From CAZLWA01 sp964563165 (GTDB taxonomy: Bacteria > CLD3 > SB21): a stretch of 53,060 nucleotides of DNA. Position numbers and translations under genes: made by a program. The notes under the pieces are model-generated. The model did not search any database. It worked only from the letters and a program-made list of their open reading frames with translations, and was not told the origin of the DNA. The stretch is from the NCBI GenBank assembly GCA_964563165.1, contig CAZLWA010000014.1:1-53060 (forward strand), given 5' to 3'. Position 1 is the first letter of the stretch; each line of letters opens with the position of its first letter. This document shows positions 6,611-16,071 of this stretch, piece after piece.

Positions 6611-8020
6611 ATGAACACATTCGTACGAAACGTTGCCGGACTTTGGCTGCTGCAGTTCCTGTGGCTGGCCGGCGCACAGGCCGGAGGCAATAACCAGAGC
6701 GAAGGGGCGATCGTATTTTACACGGATCATTCGTGTTTCAAAATGATCAATCAAAAATCCGTGAGCTACGCCCAATTGCATTTTTTCATGGAACGCAATC
6801 AGTTGACGTTCGTCAAATTGGACACGCTGTTCATAGCGAACGTTTCGGTGCATGTGCAGTGGGCGGATATTAACGACAAGAATAACATTCTCGACAAAAC
6901 TTGGCCGATGAATTTAGACGATCACATTTCGGCTCAGGATACGGCAAAGGAAGTTCCGGTCATGTTCGAAAACAGCTTTGTCGTCAGGCCCGGCAAATAC
7001 AAGATGACGGTGGAAATCACCGACGAGAACAATAAAGCGCGTGCCGGCAAATACTCGGAAGAAATTGAAATACCGGGTTTTGACACCGGTGAGTTAACTC
7101 TCAGCGACATCGAATTGGCAACGCAGGTGCTCAAAGGCGGGCACGCGGAGGAGATGTTCGTGAAAAACGGATTCTCTGTTTATCCGAATCCGTCGAAGTA
7201 TTACGGTACCAATTTGCCGCGGTTGTCGTTTTATACGGAAATCTACAATTTGCAATACGATGGAGGCAGCGGCGCGAATGTCTATAGCGCGGACTTCATC
7301 GTGACGGATGAAGCGGGAACGGTGGTCAAAGAATATCCGACGAAAACATTTACCAAGGCCGGTACGACGGCCGTGATTATTCACTCATTGAACGTGATCT
7401 CCCTGCAGAGCGGACGGTATCGTCTCATCGTACGGGTGACGGACGATAAGAAAATCACGCAGTCGCAGAAAGAGTTTCTCGTTTTCCGTGAGGGCGAATC
7501 CCTCGTGGAAACTCAGGCCGACAATTCTTTTTTCAAAGACCTGGACGAACCGGGCTCCGTCCGTGCGGGCAATATTATATCCTACGTAGGTAAAGACGAC
7601 GAGCGGAAAGTTTATAAACAGCTGGATCTGGAGGGAAAACGGAAATTTCTGGATCGCTTTTGGAAAGAACGCGACCCGTCGCCGGGCACGAAATCCAATG
7701 AGCTGCTGATCGAATACTACAAGCGGTATTCCGAGGCGAATCAGAAATTTACGACGCCTAACGTGGAGGGCTGGAAAATGGACATGGGGCGCGTCTATAT
7801 TGTATATGGACCGCCGGCACAAATCGAAAAACATGAATTCGAGACGGATAAGAAACCTTACCAAATTTGGTATTATTTTCAAATGAAGAATCAGAAGACG
7901 CAAACGATGTTTGTGTTTGCGGATATGGATGATTCCGGACTCCAGCGGCTGGTTCATTCCGATGTCCGCGGAGAATTTAACGACCTTGGATGGCAGAATC
8001 GTATAAAGAAAACGAATTAA
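6611..8020 (+). CDS. secreted GWxTD-domain protein A
   Basis: The 469-residue protein has a signal peptide (cleavage near AQA-GG, about residue 25), two beta-rich immunoglobulin-like stretches (about residues 35-150 and 190-295), and a C-terminal GWxTD-type domain (about 310-465): KFLDRFWKERDPSPGT, EYYKRYSEANQKF, then GWKMDMGRVYIVYGPPAQIE and YQIWYYFQ. The signature reads GWKMD rather than GWxTD. Such proteins occur in FCB-group and related phyla and are thought to be envelope proteins; their role is unknown. The start follows CAGGAGACCCC. A paralogue, product B, lies at 16072-17424. The neighbours engB and asnS give no functional hint. Confidence 0.88.
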   Translation: MNTFVRNVAGLWLLQFLWLAGAQAGGNNQSEGAIVFYTDHSCFKMINQKSVSYAQLHFFMERNQLTFVKLDTLFIANVSVHVQWADINDKNNILDKTWPMNLDDHISAQDTAKEVPVMFENSFVVRPGKYKMTVEITDENNKARAGKYSEEIEIPGFDTGELTLSDIELATQVLKGGHAEEMFVKNGFSVYPNPSKYYGTNLPRLSFYTEIYNLQYDGGSGANVYSADFIVTDEAGTVVKEYPTKTFTKAGTTAVIIHSLNVISLQSGRYRLIVRVTDDKKITQSQKEFLVFREGESLVETQADNSFFKDLDEPGSVRAGNIISYVGKDDERKVYKQLDLEGKRKFLDRFWKERDPSPGTKSNELLIEYYKRYSEANQKFTTPNVEGWKMDMGRVYIVYGPPAQIEKHEFETDKKPYQIWYYFQMKNQKTQTMFVFADMDDSGLQRLVHSDVRGEFNDLGWQNRIKKTN

Positions 8021-8038
8021 GGTTTAAGGAGAGACGGA

Positions 8039-9343
8039 ATGAGGAATCGCATATATATTGAAAATATTTTTCGTCATGAAGTAGCCGACGGAACGGAAGT
8101 TACCCTGCAAGGCTGGCTGTATAACAAGCGATCCAGCGGAAAACTCCAATTTCTTCTGCTGCGTGACGGAACGGGTGTCATTCAAGCGACCGTTTACAAA
8201 CCCGGGGTGAGCGCGGAATCGTTTGAACAGGCAGAAAAGATAGCGCAGGAATCCTCCCTCGCCGTCACGGGAAAAGTCAAGAAGGACGACCGCGCGCCGG
8301 GCGGCTATGAGCTGCAGGTTTCGGCGGTACACCTGATCGGTGCGTCGGTGGATTATCCCATTACGCCGAAAGAACACGGACCGGAATTCCTGATGGATTA
8401 CCGCCACCTTTGGCTGCGTTCCAAGAATCAGCACGCGATCCTGCGCATTCGTCACACCATCATTAAAGCTATCCGCGATTTTTTTGATGGAAGAGGGTTT
8501 ACGTTGATGGATGCGCCGATATTCACTCCTGCGGCATGCGAAGGAACCACGACGCTGTTTGAAACGGACTACTTCGATACCAAGGCGTATCTCACGCAGA
8601 GCGGCCAGCTGTATTCCGAGGCGGGCGCCATGGCGCACGGTAAAGTATATTGTTTCGGGCCCACCTTCCGGGCGGAAAAATCCAAAACACGCCGCCACCT
8701 TACGGAATTCTGGATGGTGGAGCCGGAAGTGGCATTCAACGATCTGAATGATAATATGGAATTGGCGGAAGATTTTTTGGAATATATCGTTCAAACGGTC
8801 TTAAGGAACCGCCCCGATGAATTAAACTCTTTGGAGCGGGATACGTCTAAACTGGAAAAGGTCAAAGCACCGTTCCCGAGAATTCATTACGACGAAGCAG
8901 TGAAAATAATCCGCGAAGCGGGCCTGCCCTTTGAATACGGCGGCGATTTCGGCGCGCCGGATGAGACCGTGGTGTCTGAAAAATTTGACCGGCCGGTGAT
9001 CGTTCATCATTACCCCGCCGCCATTAAAGCGTTCTACATGAAACGCGATCCGAACGAACCGGATAAGGCCCTGGCCATGGACATTCTGGCGCCGGAGGGG
9101 TATGGAGAAATAGTCGGAGGCAGTCAGCGCGAAGATAATTACGACACGTTGATCGCCAGGATCAAAGAACACGATCTGCCCGTGGAGGCGTTCGATTGGT
9201 ATTTGGATTTACGAAAATACGGAAGCGTGCCTCATGCGGGATTCGGATTGGGTGTGGAACGCACTGTGGCATGGATTTGCGGCCTTCAGCACTTGCGTGA
9301 AACAATTCCGTTTGCGCGCATGATCCATCGTTTAAAACCTTAA
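8039..9343 (+). CDS. asnS: asparaginyl-tRNA synthetase
   Basis: The 434-residue class IIb enzyme charges tRNA-Asn with asparagine. An N-terminal OB-fold anticodon-binding domain (residues about 15-100, VTLQGWLYNKRSSGKLQFLL) precedes the catalytic core. Motif 2 is seen in FRAEKSKTRRHLTEFWMVEP and motif 3 in GFGLGVERTVAWICG; the end, IPFARMIHRLKP, is the usual AsnRS C-terminus. The start follows AAGGAGAGACGG. It lies 18 bases after the GWxTD gene and 9 bases before the PD40 lipoprotein. The motif-2 spacing and TE-FWMVEPE favour AsnRS over AspRS; an aspartyl/asparaginyl-specific ambiguity remains small. Confidence 0.92.
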   Translation: MRNRIYIENIFRHEVADGTEVTLQGWLYNKRSSGKLQFLLLRDGTGVIQATVYKPGVSAESFEQAEKIAQESSLAVTGKVKKDDRAPGGYELQVSAVHLIGASVDYPITPKEHGPEFLMDYRHLWLRSKNQHAILRIRHTIIKAIRDFFDGRGFTLMDAPIFTPAACEGTTTLFETDYFDTKAYLTQSGQLYSEAGAMAHGKVYCFGPTFRAEKSKTRRHLTEFWMVEPEVAFNDLNDNMELAEDFLEYIVQTVLRNRPDELNSLERDTSKLEKVKAPFPRIHYDEAVKIIREAGLPFEYGGDFGAPDETVVSEKFDRPVIVHHYPAAIKAFYMKRDPNEPDKALAMDILAPEGYGEIVGGSQREDNYDTLIARIKEHDLPVEAFDWYLDLRKYGSVPHAGFGLGVERTVAWICGLQHLRETIPFARMIHRLKP

Positions 9344-9352
9344 GGAGCGAAA

Positions 9353-10375
9353 ATGTCCCGACTAGTTGTTTGTGGAATTGTTTTTTTCGGCCTTGTGTTT
9401 TGGGCTTCCTCTTGCGAAAAAGATTCAGGTTCAAATCTTGAATTCGTCAATCTGTCCACAGAGGATATTGACATCCTTTTCGTCTCGGTCACGGAAGGAT
9501 TTCAGGAAATTCTCGGTGTCAAAGACAGCGTGCCCGACCGCCTGCTCGTCATGGGCGGCTTCACCGGGTATGGGGCATTGGATCCGACGTGGGGTAAGAA
9601 CGGGCGTCAATATGCATTTTCGAATTTAGAGGTTCGTACCACCAACGGACTTCCTTTTCACTGCGACATTTTGGTGCGAAACCTGGACAGCGCCGCAAAA
9701 TTTCTCACGCTGATCACATACAGTCGTTATACTATAGATTCGCTCGGAATACCTCACGGAACGGTCAACCTCCGCCCCGATTGGAGCTTGACGACTAACA
9801 AGATCGTTTTCATTTCCAAAAGCGACCTGGACGCGGCGTTTAATATTTTTGTCAGCAATGTTTCCGATTCTTTGACCGGCGATTCGATCCCCCTGCGGCT
9901 GACCGATTCTCTCGGGAGCGACCTCATAGATATGTTTTGTTATCCGTCATTTTCACCGGACGGATCGAAGATCGTCTACACTTCGAAGAAATCCGGCAAC
10001 GAGGAAATCTGGGCTATGAATGCGGACGGCAGCGGTAAAGTACAACTGACCGATCTGAACGCCTCCATTGCCGGCAGACCCCGCTATTCACCGAGCGGCG
10101 ATAAAATTGCTTTCTATTCCAGTTCAACTGCGAGCGGCGGCGACTCGCTTCAAGTTTATATCATGGACCCGAACGGATCCAATCCTCAACAAATCACGAC
10201 GTCCGGAAACAACATCGAGCCGGCGTGGTCCCCCGACGGCAATCATATTATTTATTCCAGGCGAACCCCTTCCAACGGCCGTATTTATATGATCGATCGC
10301 ACCGGACAGAATGAACACGCATTTATCAGCGATAAGAAAGCTACGTATCCGATCTGGCGTACGGATAATCCGTAA
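9353..10375 (+). CDS. lipoprotein with PD40/TolB-like beta-propeller repeats
   Basis: A 340-residue product whose first 21 residues end in the lipobox ASSC, indicating a lipid-anchored envelope protein. The C-terminal half carries at least three WD40-like PD40 repeats: SFSPDGSKIVYTSKKSGN..IW, RYSPSGDKIAFYSSS, AWSPDGNHIIYSRR, each followed by a D-x-G turn and a QxT end. Such repeats build TolB-like propellers that bind proteins or peptidoglycan-associated partners. It follows asnS after 9 bases with AAGGAGCGAAA as ribosome-binding site. It is not TolB itself, since no tol genes adjoin and the TolB N-terminal domain is missing. The function is unknown. Confidence 0.85.
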   Translation: MSRLVVCGIVFFGLVFWASSCEKDSGSNLEFVNLSTEDIDILFVSVTEGFQEILGVKDSVPDRLLVMGGFTGYGALDPTWGKNGRQYAFSNLEVRTTNGLPFHCDILVRNLDSAAKFLTLITYSRYTIDSLGIPHGTVNLRPDWSLTTNKIVFISKSDLDAAFNIFVSNVSDSLTGDSIPLRLTDSLGSDLIDMFCYPSFSPDGSKIVYTSKKSGNEEIWAMNADGSGKVQLTDLNASIAGRPRYSPSGDKIAFYSSSTASGGDSLQVYIMDPNGSNPQQITTSGNNIEPAWSPDGNHIIYSRRTPSNGRIYMIDRTGQNEHAFISDKKATYPIWRTDNP

Positions 10376-10418
10376 TACGGATCCATGATCTTGAAATTAT
10401 TCTAATAAGGGAGACCTT

Positions 10419-10979
10419 ATGCGAGCCGCTCCCCACGACAGCCGGAAAAGCCTGAAGAAACAGATGCTGCAGCTGTTAGATCAATATCTGCTCGGCTATA
10501 TTTCTGCGAATGACCTCATCAAAGCGTCGGTGCCGATGTTGACGCTTTCCGCCAGCAAACACAGCCGAAAGAGTTATATCGAAATATATTTAATGGAAAT
10601 CGCCGGTAAATCCGAAAAAGACCTGACACGCAATTACGTCTACCGGCTCCGCGAAACGATCATCGGCGACGTTATCACGTCCGAAAAAGACCGCTCGAAA
10701 ATCTTCAAACACGCGCTCCGCAAGCTTATCGAACGCTTTCTGTTCGAAGAGATCGAATCCGGATATTTTATTACAATGCTGTATGAAATGATGTTTGATT
10801 ACGACGCGGAAATGAACGCCGAGAAAGAGATCCGGAGTTTTTTTGAGAAAATTCAGGTTGTCACAACGTACTCGGACGGCACGTCCGATGCCGTTTCTTC
10901 AGATACGTCTGCCGAGACGATTTTTGATACGGCGTTGGCTTTTTACAATTCCTATTACAAAGGCCTTTGGGATAAGTAG
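10419..10979 (+). CDS. hypothetical cytosolic protein, 186 residues
   Basis: I do not recognise this protein. It appears mostly helical and rich in charged residues, without signal peptide or membrane helices. Features include an N-terminal helix (KKQMLQLLDQYLLGYISAND), a KHALRKLIERFLFEEIESGY helix and an acidic, Ser/Thr-rich end. The ATG follows AAGGGAGACCTT, a convincing ribosome-binding site. It is the last plus-strand gene before the convergent mutS2 and may belong to the lpdA-to-PD40 run (gap 43 bases). No function is proposed. Confidence 0.75.
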   Translation: MRAAPHDSRKSLKKQMLQLLDQYLLGYISANDLIKASVPMLTLSASKHSRKSYIEIYLMEIAGKSEKDLTRNYVYRLRETIIGDVITSEKDRSKIFKHALRKLIERFLFEEIESGYFITMLYEMMFDYDAEMNAEKEIRSFFEKIQVVTTYSDGTSDAVSSDTSAETIFDTALAFYNSYYKGLWDK

Positions 10980-11021
10980 GCTGTGGCCTGAACTCCTCTC
11001 GGCTGCGCTTTTGTTGTGCCC

Positions 11022-13403
11022 CTACTCACTCTTCAATTCCACTACCGTAACGCCCGTATCGCCTTCGCCCCATTGACCCAAACGAAAGTGCTGAATGCGC
11101 TGATCGCGTTTTAAAAATTCACCGATTTTTTTCCGGAGGATACCGTCGCCTTTACCGTGCACCAGCGTAACCTCGCGAAATCCCAGCAGATGTGCATCGG
11201 TAAGATATTTATCCACTTCGTACAATGCTTCTTCCGCCGTGAGTCCGCGCAGATCGATTTCACTTTTGATATCCTCCGTGTTCCACTCGATCGTCGGCCT
11301 GGGAATCGTTTTCTTCTCGGTTTTCGGCGTTGCTTTGACAAGCTGGTTCGCGTCAACCTGGATTTTGATCGCGCCCACACTCACTAATACGCGGTCACCT
11401 GAACCGGAAATGATCGTTCCTTCCAAATCCATATTTTTGATATGCACCCTTTCGCCTTCTTTCATTTCAGCCGGTTCGAAAGTCGCACTTTCGATTTCTT
11501 TTAATCCGGCAAGCTCCGTTTGAATTTTTCCCCGCTCTTCCTGAATGAATTTTTTTGTGTTTTTGACGGCCTCCTTTTCGGCCTGCGATTGCTTAATTTC
11601 CTGTATCAGCGTTTCGATCTTCTTATTCGCCTCCGACAACGCACGATCCCTTTCTTCAAGAAATTTCTGCTTAAGCGCTTTCTCTTTGCTCTTCAGATCG
11701 CGAATGCGGTCATTGTAGAATTTCGTCAGCCCGTCAACGCCCGCTTGATTACGGTTGAGGTCAGCCAGAAGGACGTCGTACTGCTTGGTCCGAGCCTGTA
11801 AATTTTGGATCAAATTTTCCAGTCGCTGAGCTTCGGTGCCGGAGATTTCTTTCGCGCGGAGAATGATCTCTTCGCGCAAGCCGATACGCCCGGAGATTTC
11901 GAACGCATAACTGCTCCCCGGAATGCCCTGACGAAAGACATACGTCGGCGTGAGTGTCTCCTGGTCGAACTCCATCGACGCGTTCTCGATGCCCGGTGTG
12001 TCGTGGGCAAAGGCTTTCAGGGCGCCGTGATGCGTGGTCACGACCGATACGGCACGGTGACGATTGAAAAAATCGAGGAGGGCAATTGCCAGCGAAGCGC
12101 CTTCTTTCGGATCGGTGCCGCTCCCTATTTCATCAATGAGGATGAGCGTTTGATCGGTGATGAGGTGTGCCATTTCGGAGAGATGACGCACGTGCGAAGA
12201 AAAAGTCGACAGGTCATTCTCGATGGATTGATCGTCGCCGATGTCAGCAAAAACCTGGCGGAAAAGACTCAGATGCGTACCGGCTTCCGCCGGAATGAGC
12301 AGCCCGGATTGGACCATCGTCACCAACACGCCGACCGTTTTCAGCGCCACCGTCTTACCGCCTGCGTTCGGGCCGGAAATAATGATCGTTCGGATTTCTT
12401 TTCCGATTTCCAAATTCAACGCTACGATCGTGCGGCGCTCCGCGGGGAGTTTATTTGATTCTTTCAGCCACATCAGCGGGTGATAGCCGTTCTTAATATT
12501 AATATATCCGTCGGTATTGAGATGCGGTTTGATGGCGTTCAACTGATTCGCGAATCTTCCTTTGGCATAAAGAAATTCGACCGAACTGAGAATATCATTA
12601 TCAAGAATAAACTCATCCAGGTGAGCGCGGATCCCTTCGGCGATGTCCATCAAAATACGCTCAACCTCATGAGCTTCATCCAAAAGGAGTTTGCGGAGGT
12701 CGTTGTTGAGATCCAGAGCTTCCGCCGGTTCGATGAAAACGGTCTGACCGCTGGCGGAGGTATCGTGAATGAATCCTTTGACGGCATTCTTGTATGCTTC
12801 CTTGACGGGAATCACCATGCGGCCTTCTCGCACGGTGACAATGGCGTCATTCGCATACCCTTCCTGAGCGAAATTTTTTGCCAGCGATTCCAGTTTTTTT
12901 CGAATCTCTGCGGACTTCGCGTCCTTATCCCTGCGGATCTGCCGCAGACGAGGGCTGGCGCTGTCCCGGATGCCGCCGTGCTCGTCGACCGCCGATGCAA
13001 TAGATTTTTCAACGTCCGGAAAGGCGTGCATCGGATGCGTGAGCTGTTCCAGCAAAGGATATTTTTCAATTCGATTTTTGATATAAGATTTTATCTTGCG
13101 TCCGGTTTCGAGCGAAAGTAAAATCAATTTCAGCTGATCGGGACTCAGAAACGTGCCCTGCGTACTCAGTTTTTTCAGGAGTGCGCGGATATCTTTGAGG
13201 GTCTCGATCGGGAAGGCGTCGTCATAACGCAGCAAGTCCGCCATCTCGACGAGCGTGTTCAACGATCTCTCAATGACGGACAGTTCGTCGGCGGGTGCGA
13301 GGAGTTGGATCCGTTCCAGCGCCATGTCCGTCAGCGCATGACGGGCAAGGTATTCCTTGATCTTATCAAATTCGAGCGGATGTAAATCAAAAGCATGGGT
13401 CAT
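11022..13403 (-). CDS. mutS2: MutS2 family endonuclease / ribosome-rescue ATPase
   Basis: The 793-residue protein has the MutS2 layout: core/lever helices, an ATPase domain (Walker A GPNAGGKT, Walker B LILIDEIGSGTDPKEG, then TTHHGALKAFA), a long coiled coil (about residues 510-640) and a C-terminal Smr nuclease domain (EIDLRGLTAEEALYEVDKYL, VTLVHGKGDGILR). MutS2 proteins suppress recombination or split collided ribosomes, depending on species. I chose the ATG at 13401-13403 because the in-frame alternative at 13430 would overlap moeA by 23 bases and lacks family-like sequence. It starts 4 bases after the moeA stop, so translation is probably coupled. It is the last gene of the rimO-to-mutS2 run. 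Confidence 0.93.
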   Translation of the reverse strand: MTHAFDLHPLEFDKIKEYLARHALTDMALERIQLLAPADELSVIERSLNTLVEMADLLRYDDAFPIETLKDIRALLKKLSTQGTFLSPDQLKLILLSLETGRKIKSYIKNRIEKYPLLEQLTHPMHAFPDVEKSIASAVDEHGGIRDSASPRLRQIRRDKDAKSAEIRKKLESLAKNFAQEGYANDAIVTVREGRMVIPVKEAYKNAVKGFIHDTSASGQTVFIEPAEALDLNNDLRKLLLDEAHEVERILMDIAEGIRAHLDEFILDNDILSSVEFLYAKGRFANQLNAIKPHLNTDGYINIKNGYHPLMWLKESNKLPAERRTIVALNLEIGKEIRTIIISGPNAGGKTVALKTVGVLVTMVQSGLLIPAEAGTHLSLFRQVFADIGDDQSIENDLSTFSSHVRHLSEMAHLITDQTLILIDEIGSGTDPKEGASLAIALLDFFNRHRAVSVVTTHHGALKAFAHDTPGIENASMEFDQETLTPTYVFRQGIPGSSYAFEISGRIGLREEIILRAKEISGTEAQRLENLIQNLQARTKQYDVLLADLNRNQAGVDGLTKFYNDRIRDLKSKEKALKQKFLEERDRALSEANKKIETLIQEIKQSQAEKEAVKNTKKFIQEERGKIQTELAGLKEIESATFEPAEMKEGERVHIKNMDLEGTIISGSGDRVLVSVGAIKIQVDANQLVKATPKTEKKTIPRPTIEWNTEDIKSEIDLRGLTAEEALYEVDKYLTDAHLLGFREVTLVHGKGDGILRKKIGEFLKRDQRIQHFRLGQWGEGDTGVTVVELKSE

Positions 13404-13407
13404 AGGT

Positions 13408-14643
13408 TTAAAACAGAATATCTTTGTCAAGAACGATCACGTCAACCGTCTCTCCGCTTTGTACATTTTCCTTTTCTTCCGGAATATCTATAAGACCGTG
13501 CGCGTACGCCAGCGACGTCATCACCCCGGAACTTTGATTGCCGGTGCTTCTCACAGAATATCCCTTTGCTGTTTTTTTTAAAATACCGCGTAAGAAATGC
13601 CGGAGTCCGGGCTTCTTTGGTATCGCATGTTCGGTCTGGGCTGCCGCACGCACCGGGCGATACGGCCGTCCGGACATTTTGTAGATAGCCGGAACGACGT
13701 ACAATTCAAAACACACGCCGGTGCTCACGGGATTCCCGGGCAGGCCAAAGAATAATTTATGGTCTTTCACGCCAAACACCATAGGCTTTCCGGGTTTTTG
13801 TTTAACTTTCCAAAATTTAATTTCGACGCCGAGTTTTTCCAAAACATTGCGCACGTAGTCATAGGTGCCCATGGAAACACCGCCGGACGTCAAAATAATG
13901 TCGGCGGATAACGCCGCGCGCAATTTTTCTTCGGTGTCTTCGGGCGTGTCGCGCGCAATGCCTAAATCTATCGGATCGGCGCCGTATTGACGGAGGAGTG
14001 CGTGCAGGGTGAAATTATTACTCGTGCGGATTTTCCCCGGGGTCAGGCTCTCATGCACGCCAAGCAATTCGTCGCCGGTAGAAAGGATGGCGACGGTTGG
14101 TCTTGGAATGGCGCGTACGGCCGTGGTACCGATGGATGCGAGAACCCCGATGTCGTAAGGTTTGAGCACGCGTCCTGTTTCGAAAACCGTTTGTCCTTTT
14201 TGAATATCTTCGCCAGCAAAGCGAACGTTTTCGTGCGGGGCGACGGACGAATGAATTTTCACTCTGTCTTCCCCGATTCTTTCGGTTTGCTCGACCATCA
14301 CGACCGCATCAGCGCCGCCTGGCATGGCCGCGCCGGTCATGACTTGAATGGCCTCGCCGCCGCTCAATACCTTCCGCGAAATCACGCCGGCCCGAATACG
14401 ATCTGTAACATTCAGAATAACCGGCTGGTCTTTTGAAACCATAGCCAGATCGGCTGCGCGTACCGCATAACCGTCCATGGCGGATTGATCAAACGGAGGA
14501 ATGGCCTCGCGTGCCGCCACATCCTCATCCAGCACAAGACCTGCGGAATCCAGCGTCGGCACGGACACTCCGTCCAACCGGCGAGTCGCTTCCAAAACGG
14601 ACTGCAGCGCCTCGTCAACGGAAAGCATCTGCTTTTCTTTCAT
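13408..14643 (-). CDS. moeA: molybdopterin molybdenumtransferase MoeA
   Basis: The 411-residue enzyme inserts molybdate into adenylylated molybdopterin to give molybdenum cofactor. Recognisable blocks: PPFDQSAMDGYAVRA near the N-terminus, MTGAAMPGGADAVVMVEQTE, LSTGDELLG, the MoCF-binding SGGVSMGTYDYV, and GKPMVFGVKDHKLFFGLPGN. The C-terminal domain IV is present. The start at 14641-14643 shares an ATGA overlap with the era stop, strong evidence for the start and for coupling; an upstream in-frame Met at 14685 lies inside era. The user of this cofactor in the window is the molybdenum hydroxylase at 45336-50531, far away on the other strand. Other cofactor genes are not here. Confidence 0.94.
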   Translation of the reverse strand: MKEKQMLSVDEALQSVLEATRRLDGVSVPTLDSAGLVLDEDVAAREAIPPFDQSAMDGYAVRAADLAMVSKDQPVILNVTDRIRAGVISRKVLSGGEAIQVMTGAAMPGGADAVVMVEQTERIGEDRVKIHSSVAPHENVRFAGEDIQKGQTVFETGRVLKPYDIGVLASIGTTAVRAIPRPTVAILSTGDELLGVHESLTPGKIRTSNNFTLHALLRQYGADPIDLGIARDTPEDTEEKLRAALSADIILTSGGVSMGTYDYVRNVLEKLGVEIKFWKVKQKPGKPMVFGVKDHKLFFGLPGNPVSTGVCFELYVVPAIYKMSGRPYRPVRAAAQTEHAIPKKPGLRHFLRGILKKTAKGYSVRSTGNQSSGVMTSLAYAHGLIDIPEEKENVQSGETVDVIVLDKDILF

Positions 14644-15548
14644 AAATAACCCAGATGTTTCAGCATTTTTTTGTCTCGCCGCCATTCAGTTTTGACTTTC
14701 ACCCATAACTCCAAAAACACTTTCCTGTCGAGGAACGTCTCGATGTCCTTGCGCGCCGTTTCGCCGATACGTTTCAACGCCTCGCCTTTTTTCCCGATCA
14801 GAATCTTTTTCTGTGAATCCCGTTCCACAAAAATAACCGCCCGAATAAAATCCTTGGAATCCGCGCGTGTCTTGAATTCTTCGATCTGCACGTCCGTCGA
14901 ATACGGGATCTCCTTTCCGTAATTTAGAAAAATTTTTTCCCGGATAATCTCGCTCACAAAAAACCGTTCCGGCTGTTCCGTCAGGGCGTCGGCGGGATAG
15001 AACGGCTCGCCCTCGGGCAAATAGCGGATCAGTGCGGCGGTGACGAGGCCGGTGCCGTCATTTTCCAGCGCCGAAACCGGAATAATTTCTTTAAACGCAT
15101 TCACGCGATGATACTTCTCCATCATCGGCAATAAATCGCTCTTGGACACACGGTCAATCTTATTCAGCAATAGAATTTTCGGCAGCGGCACATCGTGAAG
15201 CGTGGCCGTCACCAGGTGTCTCACAAATTCAAAATCGCTTTTCAACGTCACGTCGGCCATGAGCAAAAGAATGTCTGCGGACTGTATCGCATGATCGGCG
15301 ATTTTCATCATCGCCGATTGTAATTCGTATTTCGGTTCGATCAATCCGGGCGTATCCAAAAAGATGATTTGCGCCCCGTCCTGATTTAAGATGCCCAACA
15401 CGCGGCGCCGGGTGGTCTGGGGCTTCGGCGACACGATCGACAATTTGAAGTCGAGCAATTGGTTGAGAAGCGTGGACTTACCGACGTTAGGCTGGCCGAT
15501 GATGGCAACATAGCCGCTGCGATAGCCGGGCGTTGATGGTTTTTTCAA
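14640..15548 (-). CDS. era: GTPase Era
   Basis: The 302-residue GTPase binds the 3' end of 16S rRNA and helps 30S maturation. GTPase motifs: G1 IGQPNVGKSTLL (about residues 17-28), a TTRRR switch I region, G3 DTPGLIEP, G4 LNKIDRV. A C-terminal KH RNA-binding domain follows, with the typical IGKKGEALKRIG loop and the end FLELWVKVKTEWRRD. Normal length. It starts 13 bases after the THEP1-like gene and overlaps moeA by four bases (ATGA), so it sits firmly within the rimO-to-mutS2 operon. Confidence 0.96.
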   Translation of the reverse strand: MKKPSTPGYRSGYVAIIGQPNVGKSTLLNQLLDFKLSIVSPKPQTTRRRVLGILNQDGAQIIFLDTPGLIEPKYELQSAMMKIADHAIQSADILLLMADVTLKSDFEFVRHLVTATLHDVPLPKILLLNKIDRVSKSDLLPMMEKYHRVNAFKEIIPVSALENDGTGLVTAALIRYLPEGEPFYPADALTEQPERFFVSEIIREKIFLNYGKEIPYSTDVQIEEFKTRADSKDFIRAVIFVERDSQKKILIGKKGEALKRIGETARKDIETFLDRKVFLELWVKVKTEWRRDKKMLKHLGYL

Positions 15549-15561
15549 TGAACTACTTTCA

Positions 15562-16071
15562 TTAAGAGTTAAGTTTGTCTAAAACAACTTTCGGAATGCT
15601 ATCGCGGTTATCCGCGGTAATTTCCAAGATCTCACAGTCGCTCCGCCGGTGAATCTCTTCCACCAACGCATGCCCGCGGCGTGCGATCGTACCGATCACA
15701 GTATGCGATTCAAGGAGCTTTCGCACCGTCTCGACAAAATAAGGTGATTGACAATACAGCGTTCCGATAGGATCCGCATAAATAATGGTCGAAGGGTGCA
15801 GTCCGGCAAACGTCTGACGTACAGCGGCTTCCAGCAGGTCGGCATTGAGCACGTAGTTCTCCGAACGAACACTTTTTCCTGCCCGGCGTTGCGCCACGCA
15901 AAATGCCGGACCATGGGAAACGATCAAGTTAAGGCCGATGCGGCGATGGTCGTGCCGGATTTCTTCGGTATGAAATCCGGCGGCTTTTTTATTAAGCGAT
16001 TGAACGATTCGAAACAGAGCGGTGGTTTTTCCTATGGAGGGTAAACCCGTGAGAAAAAAGTGTTTTTCCAT
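15562..16071 (-). CDS. THEP1-like nucleoside-triphosphatase with altered Walker B
   Basis: The 169-residue P-loop protein opens with FFLTGLPSIGKTT (Walker A at residues 9-17) and continues with AAGFHTEEIR and RIGLNLIV, the pattern of the THEP1/DUF265 NTPase family, which hydrolyses nucleoside triphosphates without a settled cellular role. In the family the Walker B stretch usually reads like DEIGKMEL; here residues 98-110 read YADPIGTLYCQSP, so Pro replaces the Glu. The IARRGHALVEEI segment matches the family's later IHRRGHAFVEEI-type block. The gene starts directly at the GWxTD gene stop (no gap) and ends 13 bases before era. Catalytic activity is uncertain because of the change. Confidence 0.75.
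   Translation of the reverse strand: MEKHFFLTGLPSIGKTTALFRIVQSLNKKAAGFHTEEIRHDHRRIGLNLIVSHGPAFCVAQRRAGKSVRSENYVLNADLLEAAVRQTFAGLHPSTIIYADPIGTLYCQSPYFVETVRKLLESHTVIGTIARRGHALVEEIHRRSDCEILEITADNRDSIPKVVLDKLNS

Noticed and set aside
8024..8794. 256-residue open frame on the minus strand
   Set aside because: It lies opposite asnS, whose protein is clearly recognisable; the antisense frame has no family-like sequence.
11805..12458. 217-residue open frame on the plus strand
   Set aside because: Antisense to mutS2; also the similar 12480-13121 frame.
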